Source: Rhizobium terrae (GTDB lineage Bacteria > Pseudomonadota > Alphaproteobacteria > Rhizobiales > Rhizobiaceae). From it: a stretch of 64,000 bases of DNA. The DNA lies in contig NZ_QJKM01000006.1 of NCBI RefSeq assembly GCF_003425685.1, forward strand, positions 186,001 through 250,000, in the 5' to 3' direction. Below, piece by piece: positions 8,109-16,402 of this stretch (position 1 is the first letter of the stretch; each line of letters opens with the position of its first letter). A model generated the notes under the pieces. It was not told the DNA's origin and made no database searches. It saw only the letters and a program-made list of their open reading frames with translations. Both the position numbers and the translations under genes were made by a program.

Positions 8109-9320
8109 TTAGGCCGCTTCGAAGGGCTGGCCGATATGGTCCATCACTTCGCCGAACCATTTTGCCGTCAGATCGAAATGTTTTCCACCCTTAATGCGGG
8201 GGAATTCGATCGTCCGGAGTTTTCCGTTCTGATCCTCGTCGTGGCCGGTGACGCCCGACACCTTGTTCAATGCACTTTCCACGGCGAGGTCCACCATGCT
8301 CTGGATCAAACGCAGGTCGTTTCCATTGGCGGCGGCGGAGCGGGCGAAATAACCGGATTTCTGCACCATCGAGCGATCGGCGCCGATCAGGGCCGCGAAC
8401 TGCTTCTGAAACCAGCCGCCGACATTGATCGTGTCGATCTTCACATGGCCGAAGGCGTCGCGCTTGATGGTGTCGCCGGCGGCTTCGCGTTCGGCGACGA
8501 TCGCGTCGAGGCCGGCACCTTCCGAAACGAAGATCGTTACATGGCCGCGCCTGTCCATGAGGTCCCTGAGGCGGGCGGCCTCCTTCTCCAGGTCGAAGGC
8601 CATTTCCGGCAGGTAGAGGCCGTCGATGCTCTTCAGCGGCGCGTTCATCATCAGACCTTCGACATATTGGTTGCCGGCGATCTTCTGAATATAGGCTCGT
8701 GCGGTTGCCGCGGTAAGCCAGCCGCAGTGACGTCCCATCACTTCGTGAATCACAAATGTGCGAGGAGCGGCCGTCTGCTCGTTGGAAACGTTGTCGAAGA
8801 AATGCGCGCCGACTTCGGCCGCCGTCCAGGCGCCGAGCGACTGGCGAATCGGCACGACGTCGTTGTCGACCGTTTTCGGCAGGCCGACGACGGTCAGGTC
8901 GTAGCCGTTGGCGCCGAGATAGGCGGCAAGATCGGCCGCGGTGGTGTTGGTGTCGTCGCCTCCGATCGTATGCAGGATGGTGACACCGTCGGCGGCCAGT
9001 CGTTCTGCCGCGACACGGAGCGGATTTTCGCCTTCCTTGACGAGGCCGCGCTTGACGCAGTCGGCGGCATTGGTGAGCTTGACGCGGCTGTTGCCGATCG
9101 GCGAGCCGCCATAGCGGTGCAGGAGATGCGCCTTTTCGCGCATGTCCCGGCTGATCTCGACCTTGTCGCCGAGGAGCACGCCCTGATAACCGGACTTGTA
9201 GGCGATCAGTTCGATTTCGGGCGCGATATCGCTATAACGTTCGATAAGGCCGCCGACGGCGGACGACAGACAGGGCGCGAGACCGCCAGCGGTCAGCATT
9301 GCTACTTTGTGTTTGGCCAT
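8109..9320 (-). CDS. pfp: Pyrophosphate-dependent 6-phosphofructokinase
   Basis: 403 residues, phosphofructokinase family. It would interconvert fructose 6-phosphate and fructose 1,6-bisphosphate using PPi, reversibly, in the cytoplasm. GGDDTNTT carries the Asp that replaces the Gly of ATP-dependent enzymes (GGDGS), and GLPKTVDND is the active-site PKT(I/V)DND motif with catalytic Asp; MGRHCGWLTAATA is the substrate-binding region. The start has a good AAGGAGG. It stands alone. Rhizobiaceae mostly use the Entner-Doudoroff route, so a PPi enzyme may serve gluconeogenic balance; that role is inference. Confidence 0.92.
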   Translation of the reverse strand: MAKHKVAMLTAGGLAPCLSSAVGGLIERYSDIAPEIELIAYKSGYQGVLLGDKVEISRDMREKAHLLHRYGGSPIGNSRVKLTNAADCVKRGLVKEGENPLRVAAERLAADGVTILHTIGGDDTNTTAADLAAYLGANGYDLTVVGLPKTVDNDVVPIRQSLGAWTAAEVGAHFFDNVSNEQTAAPRTFVIHEVMGRHCGWLTAATARAYIQKIAGNQYVEGLMMNAPLKSIDGLYLPEMAFDLEKEAARLRDLMDRRGHVTIFVSEGAGLDAIVAEREAAGDTIKRDAFGHVKIDTINVGGWFQKQFAALIGADRSMVQKSGYFARSAAANGNDLRLIQSMVDLAVESALNKVSGVTGHDEDQNGKLRTIEFPRIKGGKHFDLTAKWFGEVMDHIGQPFEAA

Positions 9321-9725
9321 CGATCCTCCTTGACGCGCATTCCGGCGTTCAGCTCAAAGCCGGGGAATGGATGCGACACCGCAAGGCCACTGTAAAGTGA
9401 ACTTCTCAAGAAAACGGACAGTTCGGATCCGGTCGCAGGCAGGGTGCATGCGGGATGATGAATATAATCGATTCAATATCAAACGCGTGCCCGGCCCCTA
9501 TGGAAAAGCCGGGGCGGCGATCCCATCTCTCTGGCAGACCGGTTTTCGGCAGGAGGCCGGTTCTGCGGCGCTCGATGAGGACCGGAGGGTAGATCGATTT
9601 GGTTGCAGGCAGTGATCAACTGCCCGTGAACGCTATTGATTGTTCGGGAAACATGAACATAGTTTAATCCGATCTGGACCGTCCACCGCCTTGCAAAGGC
9701 GGGGATTATCTGGTCCATTGCCCTC
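9321..9725. other. 405-base intergenic region without a supported gene
   Basis: This separates two divergently transcribed genes and must hold both promoters. I see no credible ORF; codon patterns and starts are poor in all frames. A short hairpin near 9690-9706 (CCGCC..GGCGGG around TTGCAAA) resembles a tRNA anticodon arm but the rest of a tRNA is absent. AT-rich patches near 9458-9480 and 9637-9670 are the likeliest promoter positions. Confidence 0.5.
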
Positions 9726-10475
9726 ATGATATTCGATTTTGCCTGCCTGCAGTTTTCCTCCCTTTGGGAACGTCTCCTCGGCGCCATCGGCGACGCGGCG
9801 AGCGGTGTACTCGGCCGCGTGGTCGAGGCGATCCGCACGGTGTTCGAAGGCGACCCGGAAACGCGCCGGAAAGTATCATTCTCCGTGGCAATCATCGCGC
9901 TTTCCGCCAAGATGGCGAAAGCCGACGGGATCGTCACAGAGGCCGAGGTGAAGGCCTTCCAGCAGATCTTCGACTTTCCGGACGAGGAAGCGCGCAACGT
10001 CGCCCGCCTCTACAATCTTGCCCGGCAGGATGTCGCGGGTTACGAAGCCTATGCGACGAAGCTCGCCGGCCTGTGCAGCCCCGGAGCCGGCAAAGCGGAA
10101 AACTGCCCGATGCTGGAAAACGTCGTGGACGGGCTTTTCCATATCGCCAAGGCCGACGGTCTCGTCCACGAGAAGGAACTGGTGTTTCTCGGGCGGATTG
10201 CGGAGATCTTCCGCATCGACGAGGCGCATTTCCGCCGCATCATGGCCCGCCACGTGCATCTGGATGGCGTCGATCCGTATCTTGTCCTCGGCGTTTCACC
10301 GCAGGACGATTTCGCCAAGATCCGCAAGCAGTATCGGTTGCTGGTCTCGGAACATCATCCGGACAGGCTGATCGCCCGCGGCGTACCGGTGTCGTTGCAT
10401 GCGGCCGCGAATGAGCGTATGGCAGCGCTCAACGCCGCCTACGCGGCCATCGAGAAAGAGCGCCGCGCTGCATGA
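9726..10475 (+). CDS. DjlA-like protein: TerB-type domain plus C-terminal J domain
   Basis: 249 residues. Residues 50-180 resemble the TerB/DjlA helical domain (VSFSVAIIALSAKMAKADG and a second copy-like stretch LENVVDGLFHIAKADGLVHE), and the last 65 residues are a J domain with the HPD motif in EHHPDRL. It would recruit DnaK to particular substrates. E. coli DjlA has an N-terminal membrane helix; here residues 1-40 are only moderately hydrophobic, so location is uncertain. The next gene starts inside its stop (ATGA), so the two products are probably made together. No clear ribosome site precedes the ATG. Confidence 0.8.
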   Translation: MIFDFACLQFSSLWERLLGAIGDAASGVLGRVVEAIRTVFEGDPETRRKVSFSVAIIALSAKMAKADGIVTEAEVKAFQQIFDFPDEEARNVARLYNLARQDVAGYEAYATKLAGLCSPGAGKAENCPMLENVVDGLFHIAKADGLVHEKELVFLGRIAEIFRIDEAHFRRIMARHVHLDGVDPYLVLGVSPQDDFAKIRKQYRLLVSEHHPDRLIARGVPVSLHAAANERMAALNAAYAAIEKERRAA

Positions 10476-11239
10476 TCCTGTTTGCCGCCGATCATTCCGG
10501 CGCAACCGTCAGACCTTCTCCCAATCACGGTGAACGTGCCGGCGGCCGCCGGCCGGACATGATCATCCTGCATTACACCGGCATGCCGAGTGCCGAGCAG
10601 GCACTTGCGTGGCTCTGCAATCAACAGAGCCAGGTCTCCAGCCACTATTTCATTCACGAGGATGGACGGATCGTGCAGCTCGTGCCGGAGGAACGGCGCG
10701 CCTGGCATGCTGGCAAAAGCTTCTGGGCGGGTGAGACCGACATCAATTCCTGTTCTATCGGCGTAGAGATCGCCAATCCCGGGCATCCGGGTGGTCTGCC
10801 GGCCTATCCGGAAGCGCAAATCGGCGCGGTCGTGGAATTGTGTCGAGATTGCGGCGAAAGATGGAGCATCGCGCCCGAAAGGGTGCTCGGCCACTCGGAT
10901 GTGGCCCCGGTTCGCAAGGTCGACCCGGGCGAAAATTTCCCCTGGGAAAAATTGCATCTTGACGGGATAGGCCACTGGATCGATCCAACCCAAATCAGTG
11001 GCGGTCGTTTCTTCCAGTACGGCGAAAGCGGCCAGCCCATCGAGGCATTGCAGTCGATGTTGTCGCTTTACGGCTACAATATTGAGATCACAGGCGATTT
11101 CTGCGAGCGGACGAAGGGCGTGGTGGAGGCCTTCCAGCGTCATTTCCGTCCGGCCCTGATCGACGGGATCGCCGATTTCTCGACCATCGATACATTGCAC
11201 CGGTTGCTGAAGGCCTTGCCGAAATACAACCAGTCATAA
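10472..11239 (+). CDS. N-acetylmuramoyl-L-alanine amidase (AmpD type) with PG-binding domain
   Basis: 255 residues, Amidase_2 family. Zinc ligands are likely His in IILHYTG, His in LGHSDVAP and Asp in RKVDPGE; SCSIGVEIANPG is the family glycine-rich strand. A PG_binding_1-like domain fills the last 65 residues. I see no signal peptide, as expected for a cytoplasmic AmpD that removes the stem peptide from anhydro-muropeptides during recycling. It overlaps the DjlA-like gene by 4 bases. Compared with E. coli AmpD (about 183 residues) the added C-terminal domain resembles AmiD-like enzymes, so substrate may differ. Confidence 0.88.
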   Translation: MILFAADHSGATVRPSPNHGERAGGRRPDMIILHYTGMPSAEQALAWLCNQQSQVSSHYFIHEDGRIVQLVPEERRAWHAGKSFWAGETDINSCSIGVEIANPGHPGGLPAYPEAQIGAVVELCRDCGERWSIAPERVLGHSDVAPVRKVDPGENFPWEKLHLDGIGHWIDPTQISGGRFFQYGESGQPIEALQSMLSLYGYNIEITGDFCERTKGVVEAFQRHFRPALIDGIADFSTIDTLHRLLKALPKYNQS

Positions 11240-11473
11240 CGCGCCGCCCGCGTTTCGGTTCTGTCCGGATGCTGCGATTTTTTACGGTGCCACATCATCT
11301 CCTTATTAGCCCGTTCTAAAGGATGCGTTAGCGCAGCCACCATGTAGGACGGGGGTTGCAGAGATGAACGCTCAGGTTTCGTGAAGCTCCGTGCCGTCTA
11401 TCCGGCGACACGGTGAGGGGATGTCTGCGTATCGACTTCCGCGGGCCTGTTGTACCGGAGACATTCTTACTCA

Positions 11474-12184
11474 ATGAAAAATGTGGTTCTTGCTGCCGCG
11501 GCCGGCCTTGCCATGCTGGTTGCGGGAGGTGAAATCGTGTCCGCTCAGGACATCAACTCGACGACTGACTATGCAAGTCTTACCACCGACGCCCATCCGG
11601 ATGTGAACGTCGAGACGGAAGAAACCGTCAGAATCTATACCAAACCGCTCATCATCCCCTGGGAAACCCGCGAAACCGGTTTTGCCGCCCCTACCGCCAG
11701 CGACCGGCGCCTTGTCCGCAAGCTTCACTATACCAGGCTCATCTCGCAATATGCCGACGAGTATGGCGTGCCGGTGGAACTCGCGCATGCGGTCGTGCAG
11801 GTCGAGAGCAATTTTCGCCCGACGGTGAAGGGCCGCGCCGGTGAGATCGGGTTGATGCAGATCAAGCCGGCGACCGCCCGGCTGATGGGTTACAAGGGAC
11901 CGGACTACGGTCTCTACGACCCGGAGACCAATATCCGCTATGGCATGAAATACCTGGCCGGCGCCCATGATCTCGGCGACGGCAAGGTCTGCGGCACGAT
12001 CCTCAAATACAATGCCGGCCATGCGGCGAAGAGGATGAACCCGGTCTCGAAGCGGTATTGCGAGAAGGTCGAGGCGATCCTCGATACGGACGATCTCGAA
12101 ACGCCGGGATCGACCTCCGAACCGACCCTGGCATTCCAGGCGACCGCGCTCAGCTATCCGCCTGCGGCGCCGTTGATATTTTGA
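11474..12184 (+). CDS. Secreted SLT-domain lytic transglycosylase
   Basis: 236 residues from the ATG at 11474 (MKNVVLAAAAGLAMLVAGGE); an in-frame TTG 24 bases earlier is possible but gives a worse signal peptide. The signal ends near VSAQD. The SLT domain covers about residues 85-195: ADEYGVPVELAHAVVQVESN with Glu as likely catalyst, GEIGLMQIKPATARLMGYKG, ETNIRYGMKYLAGAHDL, and KYNAGHAAKRM. It would cut glycan strands in the periplasm. The last 40 residues have no known fold. The 230 bases upstream hold no other gene. Confidence 0.88.
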   Translation: MKNVVLAAAAGLAMLVAGGEIVSAQDINSTTDYASLTTDAHPDVNVETEETVRIYTKPLIIPWETRETGFAAPTASDRRLVRKLHYTRLISQYADEYGVPVELAHAVVQVESNFRPTVKGRAGEIGLMQIKPATARLMGYKGPDYGLYDPETNIRYGMKYLAGAHDLGDGKVCGTILKYNAGHAAKRMNPVSKRYCEKVEAILDTDDLETPGSTSEPTLAFQATALSYPPAAPLIF

Positions 12185-12251
12185 TTCCAGAGGCGGCCCG
12201 AACCTTCTAGAAGATCAGTCGAATTGACTGAGAAAACGGAAGGGGCGGGGC

Positions 12252-13472
12252 ATGGCGTCACGGTTCAAATATATCGTCGTTGGCAGGGGCATGATGGGCG
12301 CTGCGGCGGCCCGTTACCTCTCCAAATGGGCCGATGGCGTCGCGCTGGTCGGTCCCGGTGAGCCGGCGGATTATGGACGCCATGAGGGCGTCTTCGCCAG
12401 CCACCACGACGAGGCGCGCATTACCAGAACGATCGATCCAGATCCCGTCTGGGCGCGCCTCGCCAACCGTTCCATCACCCGTTACGGCGAGATCGCCGCC
12501 GAAAGCGGCGTAGGTTTCTATTCCGAATCCGGCTGCCTGCTGGTCGGGCCGACGCGTTCGAACGGACCCTCCGGCGGCTCTTCCTACGTCGGCAGTATCC
12601 TCGATGCGGCAGGCAGGCTCGGCGTTTCCATCGAAACCCTTTCCGATGCTTCGCTTGCGCAGCGTTTCCCGCTCTTTGCCTTCCCCGGTAACAGCGAGGG
12701 CGTCTGGGAGGAGAAGAATGCCGGCCATATCAATCCGCGCGCGCTGGTGAAGGCGCAGGCGCTGCTTGCCGAACGGCAAGGCGCAGCCATCATTTCCGAG
12801 ACCGTCGCCTCCGTGCGCCAGGAGGGAGATTCGGTTACGGTCACGACCGTCGAGGGCAGCAGCTATTCGGGAGAAAAGGTGCTGGTCGCCGCCGGCGGTT
12901 TTTCCATCAACGAAAATCTGTTGCCGCGGCGTCTTGATCTGAAGGTTTATGCCCGCACCGTTGCCTTCTTCGAAGTGGACGAGGCAGCGATGGATGTCTG
13001 GGGCGCCGTTCCGTCACTGATCTGGAAATGGAAGGAAGGTGAGGACGGCATCTACCTCCTGCCGCCGGTGCGTTATCCGGACGGCAGGATCTATCTGAAG
13101 ATCGGCGGGGATCCGGACGATCTGCTTTTGCCGACCGAGCCCGAGATCCGGGCCTGGTTCCGTTCCGGCGGTCGGGAAAGCACGAAGCAGCGGCTTACCG
13201 AGATCATGAGAACGCTGATGCCGAGGCTTGACCTGTCGCGGTCGTCCATGGCGGCCTGCGTCACGTCATTCACGCCGACCGGTTATCCGGCGATCGCCAT
13301 GACTGGCGCAGAGGCTGCGGCGAGCCGCATCGGCATCCTTTCCGGCGGCTGTGGGGCGGCAGCGAAAAGTTCCGATGAAATCGGCCGGCTCGGCGCCGAA
13401 CTGATCTTCCACGGACGAATCATCGATGACGCCTATGTGACGGAGACGGATTTCCGCGCCGATTATCTATAG
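12252..13472 (+). CDS. FAD-dependent amine oxidase (DAO family, sarcosine-oxidase-like)
   Basis: 406 residues. It starts with a Rossmann FAD-binding motif, YIVVGRGMMGAAAARYL (G-x-G-x-x-G), and has the DAO-family lengths and segments: VLVAAGGFSIN for the second FAD contact and ISTG-equivalent GILSGGCGAAAKSSDEIG near the end. Enzymes of this group oxidise N-methyl or secondary amino acids (sarcosine, N-methyltryptophan) with H2O2 release. The exact substrate cannot be read off. A purine-rich GGAAGGGGCGGGG lies right before the start. It is transcribed toward rnpB with a 28-base gap. Confidence 0.85.
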   Translation: MASRFKYIVVGRGMMGAAAARYLSKWADGVALVGPGEPADYGRHEGVFASHHDEARITRTIDPDPVWARLANRSITRYGEIAAESGVGFYSESGCLLVGPTRSNGPSGGSSYVGSILDAAGRLGVSIETLSDASLAQRFPLFAFPGNSEGVWEEKNAGHINPRALVKAQALLAERQGAAIISETVASVRQEGDSVTVTTVEGSSYSGEKVLVAAGGFSINENLLPRRLDLKVYARTVAFFEVDEAAMDVWGAVPSLIWKWKEGEDGIYLLPPVRYPDGRIYLKIGGDPDDLLLPTEPEIRAWFRSGGRESTKQRLTEIMRTLMPRLDLSRSSMAACVTSFTPTGYPAIAMTGAEAAASRIGILSGGCGAAAKSSDEIGRLGAELIFHGRIIDDAYVTETDFRADYL

Positions 13473-13500
13473 CTTTCGCCGCCCATCTCGGTTATTCACC

Positions 13501-13940
13501 GGCTGCCAGTTGGCCGGGCAGCCGCGCTTTACCAATGCCGAAAGGCGGTAGGGTGAGGAAAGTCCGGGCTCCACGGAAACACGGTGCCGGATAACGTCCG
13601 GCGGGGGCGACCCCAGGGACAGTGCCACAGAAAGGAAACCGCCCCGCTTGCTGTTCCGCTTCCTGAAGAAGCGGCAGAGCTGGCGGGGTAAGGGTGAAAG
13701 GGTGGGGTAAGAGCCCACCGCGCTTCTGGTAACAGCGGCGGCAAGGTAAACCCCACCGGGAGCAAGACCGAATAGGGATGACGCGGGGTGCGCAAGCACT
13801 TACAGCCTGTTTCCGGGCCAGTCATCCGGGTGGGTTGCGCGAGGCGATGTGCAAACATCGTCCCAGATGAATGGCTGCCACGTTCCGGTGCCCAGCACTC
13901 GGGGCCATACAGAACCCGGCTTACAGGCCAACTGGCTCTT
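13501..13940 (+). ncRNA. rnpB: RNase P RNA, class A
   Basis: Catalytic RNA that trims the 5' leader of pre-tRNAs with protein RnpA. Conserved blocks are plain: GAGGAAAGTCCGGGCTCC near 13556, ACAGAAAGGAAACCGCC near 13628, the GGTAAACCCCACCGGGAGCA block near 13745, AGACCGAATAGG, and AGAACCCGGCTTACAGGCC near 13911. Terminal helix P1 pairs GCCAGTTGGCC (13505-13515) with GGCCAACTGGC (13926-13936), which sets the ends to within a few bases. Length about 430 bases fits alphaproteobacterial rnpB. Confidence 0.97.
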
Positions 13941-14387
13941 AACCTTTCTGGCCGCGGGTGGAGCCGCTGGGCTGATGGGGCGGTCACGGGCTTCCTTATC
14001 CGCTTGTTTTGCGCCTCGCGGTTTATATGAGCGAAGCCGAAAGCGCCGCTAATTTCCGTTGCTTAGAGGGTGTCCCAAATCCACTTGTGGCATCGAGCCA
14101 AGGCGGTTTCTCCGCTTTGGTCGATAACCCTTTGTTAAACTTAACAGCTTATAAATAAATCTGGATTGGGAGTGGCTAGCGGGGCTTCTCCCATTGACGC
14201 CCATATGGTCCCATGGTATCCCAAAGTTGCACTGCACAAGGGCGAATGAGCGCCCGCAAATCCCAGAGTTTCGGTCTGTCGGCCGGGCGGATTTCCGACC
14301 CTGCGAGGAGCGGAGCCTTGTCTGGCGCGGTGCGGCGGGATGGGCAGGCTTTTGCCCTGAATTGCAACGGGGCGGATGTTTGGCGTC
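13941..14387 (+). promoter_or_regulatory. Control region of the dcw cluster (no gene)
   Basis: About 450 bases between rnpB and mraZ without a supported ORF. An AT-rich block at 14133-14160 contains the palindrome GTTAAACTTAAC (14135-14146) and TATAAATAAA (14151-14160), a plausible -10 region with no well-spaced -35. Four phased MraZ boxes follow at 14189-14223. The long distance to mraZ (about 165 bases from the last box) implies a long leader if the promoter is here. I see no clear rnpB terminator. Confidence 0.5.
14189..14223 (-). promoter_or_regulatory. MraZ operator: four TGGGN boxes in a 10-base period
   Basis: On the minus strand TGGGA-TACCA-TGGGA, then CCATA-TGGGC-GTCAA-TGGGA: four TGGGN boxes separated by exactly 5 bases, at 14189-14193, 14199-14203, 14209-14213 and 14219-14223. 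This is the arrangement known to bind MraZ in E. coli, so the first gene of the cluster probably represses its own operon here. The boxes read on the strand opposite to mraZ. Confidence 0.82.
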
Positions 14388-14822
14388 ATGAGCCGCTTCC
14401 TGTCGAATGCGACGAACAGGATCGACGCGAAGGGGCGGGTCTCCGTCCCTGCGAGTTTTCGTTCGGTTCTTTCGGAGCGCGGGATCCAGGAGCTTTATTG
14501 TCTCCAGGATTTCATATTTCCGGCGGTGAGCGTCGGAGGGCCGGATCTGCTCGATCGCTACGAGCGGCAGATCGCCTCCGCCGATCCGTTTTCGCCGGAA
14601 GCGAACAGGATGTCGCTGCTCGTTCATGGCGGCGGCGTCTTCATGAGGCTCGATGCGGAAGGCCGGCTGATGGTCACGGATTTCATCCGCGACTTCACGG
14701 GAATCAGTTCGGAAGTCACGTTCGTCGGGCGCTCGGATCATTTTCAGCTGTGGCAGCCGCAGGCGTTTCACGAGGCGCAGGCGGCGGCAAGGGAGGGGCG
14801 CTTGGGTTTGCGTTCCTTGTGA
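14388..14822 (+). CDS. mraZ: Transcriptional regulator MraZ
   Basis: 144 residues, two AbrB-like/MraZ swapped-hairpin domains. [20 protein letters not shown] opens the first domain and [14 protein letters not shown] [19 protein letters not shown] the second; both carry the D-x-x-GR signature. It binds TGGGN repeats and represses the division and cell wall operon in other bacteria. The start MSRFLSN is preferred over an ATG 12 bases upstream because it aligns with rhizobial MraZ and sits 11 bases after GGCGGA. It is the first gene of the dcw cluster, 74 bases before rsmH. Confidence 0.95.
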   Translation: MSRFLSNATNRIDAKGRVSVPASFRSVLSERGIQELYCLQDFIFPAVSVGGPDLLDRYERQIASADPFSPEANRMSLLVHGGGVFMRLDAEGRLMVTDFIRDFTGISSEVTFVGRSDHFQLWQPQAFHEAQAAAREGRLGLRSL

Positions 14823-14896
14823 GGCAATTTCGGGAAAAGCGTGAAGCGGTTTTCCTCGCGAAATTGCGTCAGGGCATAAAGGCAGAGAGGAACAGG

Positions 14897-15934
14897 ATGG
14901 CGGCGAATCCTGGCAACGGAACGACAAGTGAGTCGGCTGGGGCCGAAGGCGGACCGGTTCGTCATATTCCGGTTCTTCTGAAAGAGGTCATCGAGGCGCT
15001 CGAACCTCAATCCGGCAAGGTCATCCTCGATGGCACATTCGGGGCGGGCGGATATACATCCGCCCTCCTTGCCGCCGGCGTGCAGGTGATTGCGCTCGAT
15101 CGCGATCCGACCGCGATTGCCGCCGGGCAGGCGCTGGTCGAAGCGCATAAGGGCCGTCTGAAGCTCATTCAGTCGCAGTTCTCGCAATTGGGCGATCATG
15201 CTCCCGAAAGCGGGCTCGATGGCGTCGTGCTCGACATCGGCGTTTCCTCCATGCAGATCGACGAGGCGGAGCGCGGCTTCTCCTTCCAGAAGAACGGCCC
15301 GCTCGACATGCGCATGTCGGGCGAGGGCGTTTCGGCCGCCGATGTCGTCAATCGCGCCAAGGTCGGAGATCTCATCCGCATCTTCGGTTTCCTCGGCGAG
15401 GAAAAACAGGCCGGCCGCATCGCGCGCGCCATCGAAAAGCGCCGGGCATCGGAGCCTTTCGCGACGACCCGCGATCTCGCGAATTTCATCGAGAGCGTCA
15501 ATCCCCGCAAGGCGAAGGACAAGATCCATCCGGCGACGCGCGTCTTCCAGGCGCTGCGCATCTTCGTCAACGACGAGCTCGGCGAGCTGGCCGAGGCGCT
15601 GTTTGCCGCCGAGCGCGCCCTGAAGCCGGGCGGCCGCCTGGTCGTCGTCACTTTCCACTCTTTGGAAGACCGCATCGTCAAGCAGTTCTTCTCCGATCGT
15701 TCCGGCAAGGCATCGGGTTCGCGCCACATGCCGATGGTCGAGGTGAAGCCGGCGATTTTCGAAACGCTCGGCAAGTCGATGGTCGCTGCGAGCGACGAGG
15801 AGGCGGAGGCCAATCCGCGCGCCCGCTCGGCAAAGCTGCGCGCGGGTGTCCGCACCGGCGCCGCGTCGCGCCCCGCCGACCTTTCGATCTTCGACCTGCC
15901 CGATCTCGCCAGCCTCGCAAAGATGGGAGCCTGA
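14897..15934 (+). CDS. rsmH: 16S rRNA (cytosine(1402)-N4)-methyltransferase RsmH
   Basis: 345 residues. [14 protein letters not shown] opens the family; the SAM site is [20 protein letters not shown] with DRDP following. The central four-helix insertion (residues about 135-230) is present, and [19 protein letters not shown] is the conserved catalytic-side block. It methylates N4 of C1402 in the ribosomal decoding centre. The ATG at 14897 follows AGAGAGGAACAGG; the frame is open far upstream but that overlaps mraZ. Stop is 3 bases from ftsL. Confidence 0.95.
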   Translation: MAANPGNGTTSESAGAEGGPVRHIPVLLKEVIEALEPQSGKVILDGTFGAGGYTSALLAAGVQVIALDRDPTAIAAGQALVEAHKGRLKLIQSQFSQLGDHAPESGLDGVVLDIGVSSMQIDEAERGFSFQKNGPLDMRMSGEGVSAADVVNRAKVGDLIRIFGFLGEEKQAGRIARAIEKRRASEPFATTRDLANFIESVNPRKAKDKIHPATRVFQALRIFVNDELGELAEALFAAERALKPGGRLVVVTFHSLEDRIVKQFFSDRSGKASGSRHMPMVEVKPAIFETLGKSMVAASDEEAEANPRARSAKLRAGVRTGAASRPADLSIFDLPDLASLAKMGA

Positions 15935-15937
15935 GAC

Positions 15938-16402
15938 ATGCTGCGTAGCTTCGATCTCGTGCTGATCGGCATCATGACGGCGACGGCCGTCGTGACGTAC
16001 ACCATCAAGCATCGCGCCGACGAGAAGCTCATCGAGGTGCGCCGGCTGGAAGCCGAAATCAAGCTGGAGAAGGATACGATCGATCTCCTCAAGGCGGACT
16101 GGGCCTTGCTCACCCAGCCGAACCGCCTGCACCGGCTGATCGGCACCTACAATTCGGAACTCAGCCTCGCGCCGACCGAACCGACCCAGCTCGCCATGCC
16201 GAAGGAACTGCCGATGCTCAAGTCGGCGCTGCCGCAGCCGGAGACGACGATCGAGGACATCATCGCCGGCAAGAACAGCGAGGTGGCGGCCGCGCTGAAG
16301 GGCGTTGCCGCCGCCAAGGCCAAACCCGCTCCGAAAATTCCGGTACCGCTCGCGCGCCGGCCCTCCGTCGAAGTCATCTCCACTGGATCGGTGAAACGCT
16401 AA
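15938..16402 (+). CDS. ftsL: Cell division protein FtsL
   Basis: 154 residues. Short cytoplasmic end, one membrane helix (SFDLVLIGIMTATAVVTYTI, about 4-23), then a coiled-coil region (EKLIEVRRLEAEIKLEKDTI) with WALLTQPNRLHRL after it, as in proteobacterial FtsL. It bridges FtsQ-FtsB and FtsW-FtsI in the periplasm and helps activate septal synthesis. An Ala/Pro/Lys-rich tail of about 60 residues extends past the usual length, common in alphaproteobacteria. It overlaps ftsI by one base (TAATG). Confidence 0.9.
   Translation: MLRSFDLVLIGIMTATAVVTYTIKHRADEKLIEVRRLEAEIKLEKDTIDLLKADWALLTQPNRLHRLIGTYNSELSLAPTEPTQLAMPKELPMLKSALPQPETTIEDIIAGKNSEVAAALKGVAAAKAKPAPKIPVPLARRPSVEVISTGSVKR

Noticed and set aside
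9688..9706. tRNA-like anticodon arm (CGCCTTGCAAAGGCG)
   Set aside because: No acceptor stem, D arm or T arm around it; only a short hairpin.
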